Source: Caproiciproducens faecalis
GTDB taxonomy: Bacteria; Bacillota; Clostridia; Oscillospirales; Acutalibacteraceae
Assembly: GCF_019448085.1 (NCBI RefSeq)
Contig: NZ_JAGFNZ010000005.1
Coordinates: forward strand, 218,494-282,493
Length of the DNA stretch: 64,000 bases
Direction: 5' to 3'
Program-made: the position numbers and the translations under genes
The notes under the pieces: model-generated
What the model was told of the DNA's origin: nothing
What the model saw: the letters and a program-made list of their open reading frames with translations, nothing else
Databases searched by the model: none
Shown: positions 63,870 through 64,000 of the stretch, piece by piece
How positions within the stretch are numbered: position 1 is the first letter of the stretch
Layout: each line of letters opens with the position of its first letter

Positions 63870-63908
63870 TAAAAAAGTCCGTAAAACAGAAAACTGCTTT
63901 ACGGACTT
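63870..63908 (-). terminator. terminator after tRNA-Cys
   Basis: On the minus strand a 15-bp stem (63894-63908 with 63875-63889, one wobble pair) and a 4-base loop are followed by a T-run (complement of 63871-63876). It lies between tRNA-Cys and the cwlD-like gene. Confidence 0.85.
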
Positions 63909-63920
63909 CTTCATGTCTTT

Positions 63921-63995
63921 TGGAGGCGTCACCCAGATTTGAACTGGGGAATCAGGGTTTTGCAGACCCATGCCTTACCACTTGGCTATGACGCC
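63921..63995 (-). tRNA. tRNA-Cys (GCA)
   Basis: The minus strand folds as a complete tRNA of 75 bases including an encoded CCA end (63921-63923). The acceptor stem GGCGTCA/TGACGCC is perfect. The anticodon loop CTGCAAA gives anticodon GCA, reading cysteine codons, and the T-arm CCCAG-TTCAAAT-CTGGG is intact. The outermost anticodon-stem pair is T-T, a mismatch. A terminator follows at once. Confidence 0.95.
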
Positions 63996-64000
63996 AAAAA

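Noticed and set aside
1..64000. CRISPR arrays, insertion sequences, prophage genes or rRNA genes.
   Set aside because: No spaced identical repeats, transposase-like proteins or rRNA sequence were recognised on either strand; the two Xer-type genes are not accompanied by phage or plasmid genes.

Overview
The window is a gene-dense stretch of a spore-forming clostridial chromosome. Evidence for this includes sigG, a YlmC/YmxH-type protein, a SpoIIM-like protein, a CwlD-like amidase, a PolC-type DNA polymerase III, a tyrosyl T-box, a lysine riboswitch, a paired YmfF/YmfH-type M16 peptidase couple and a complete SCIFF peptide/maturase pair, which is a hallmark of Clostridia. Gene content fits the Oscillospiraceae/Ruminococcaceae side of the class, but that placement is inference. 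Start codons are often TTG, with good Shine-Dalgarno (SD) sequences.

Layout: 1-4.3 kb holds the 5' end of a CCA-adding enzyme gene (minus), sigG, a GT39 membrane glycosyltransferase, ppa (minus) and a ylmC/ymxH-like gene. 4.3-16.8 kb is the classical rpsB-tsf and pyrH-frr-uppS-cdsA-dxr-rseP-ispG-polC cluster (translation, isoprenoid and phospholipid synthesis, replication). 16.8-23.1 kb is a histidine operon, hisZ-G-D-C-B-A-I-E, that lacks hisH and hisF and has a perfect inverted repeat over its promoter. 23.1-31.5 kb carries an RluA-type pseudouridine synthase (minus), pyrE, radC, uvrB, uvrA and an EamA transporter (minus). 31.6-41.9 kb is a rightward run of two M16 peptidase-like genes, lgt, folD, dxs, tlyA, nadK, argR and recN.

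41.9-46.2 kb has tyrS behind a T-box and a YfhO-type membrane protein. 46.2-49.9 kb (minus) is a lysine-riboswitch operon asd-dapA-dapB plus a stand-alone ACT-domain protein. 49.9-54.7 kb holds queA-tgt, yajC, a TIGR04086-like membrane protein, the 48-residue SCIFF peptide gene and its radical SAM maturase. 54.7-58.5 kb has proC, a spoIIM-like gene, xerD and a second, convergent Xer-type recombinase. 58.5-61.4 kb (minus) is a three-gene operon of membrane-fusion adaptor, FtsX-like permease and a DUF6873/GME-fold-like protein, with no ATPase gene. The right end has a short cysteine-rich ORF, radA, a cwlD-like amidase gene and tRNA-Cys.

Most of the window is ordinary housekeeping DNA. The items most worth a second look are small and regulatory: a hairpin that hides the cwlD ribosome-binding site and overlaps a possible sporulation promoter, perfect palindromes over the his and second-recombinase promoters, a probable AUU start codon for rseP, repeated Xer-arm-like motifs upstream of proC, a stable hairpin between the SCIFF gene and its maturase, and the ATPase-less adaptor/permease/GME-fold operon. 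No CRISPR array, insertion sequence, prophage or rRNA gene was seen. All calls come from reading the sequence and knowledge of protein families; no database search was run.
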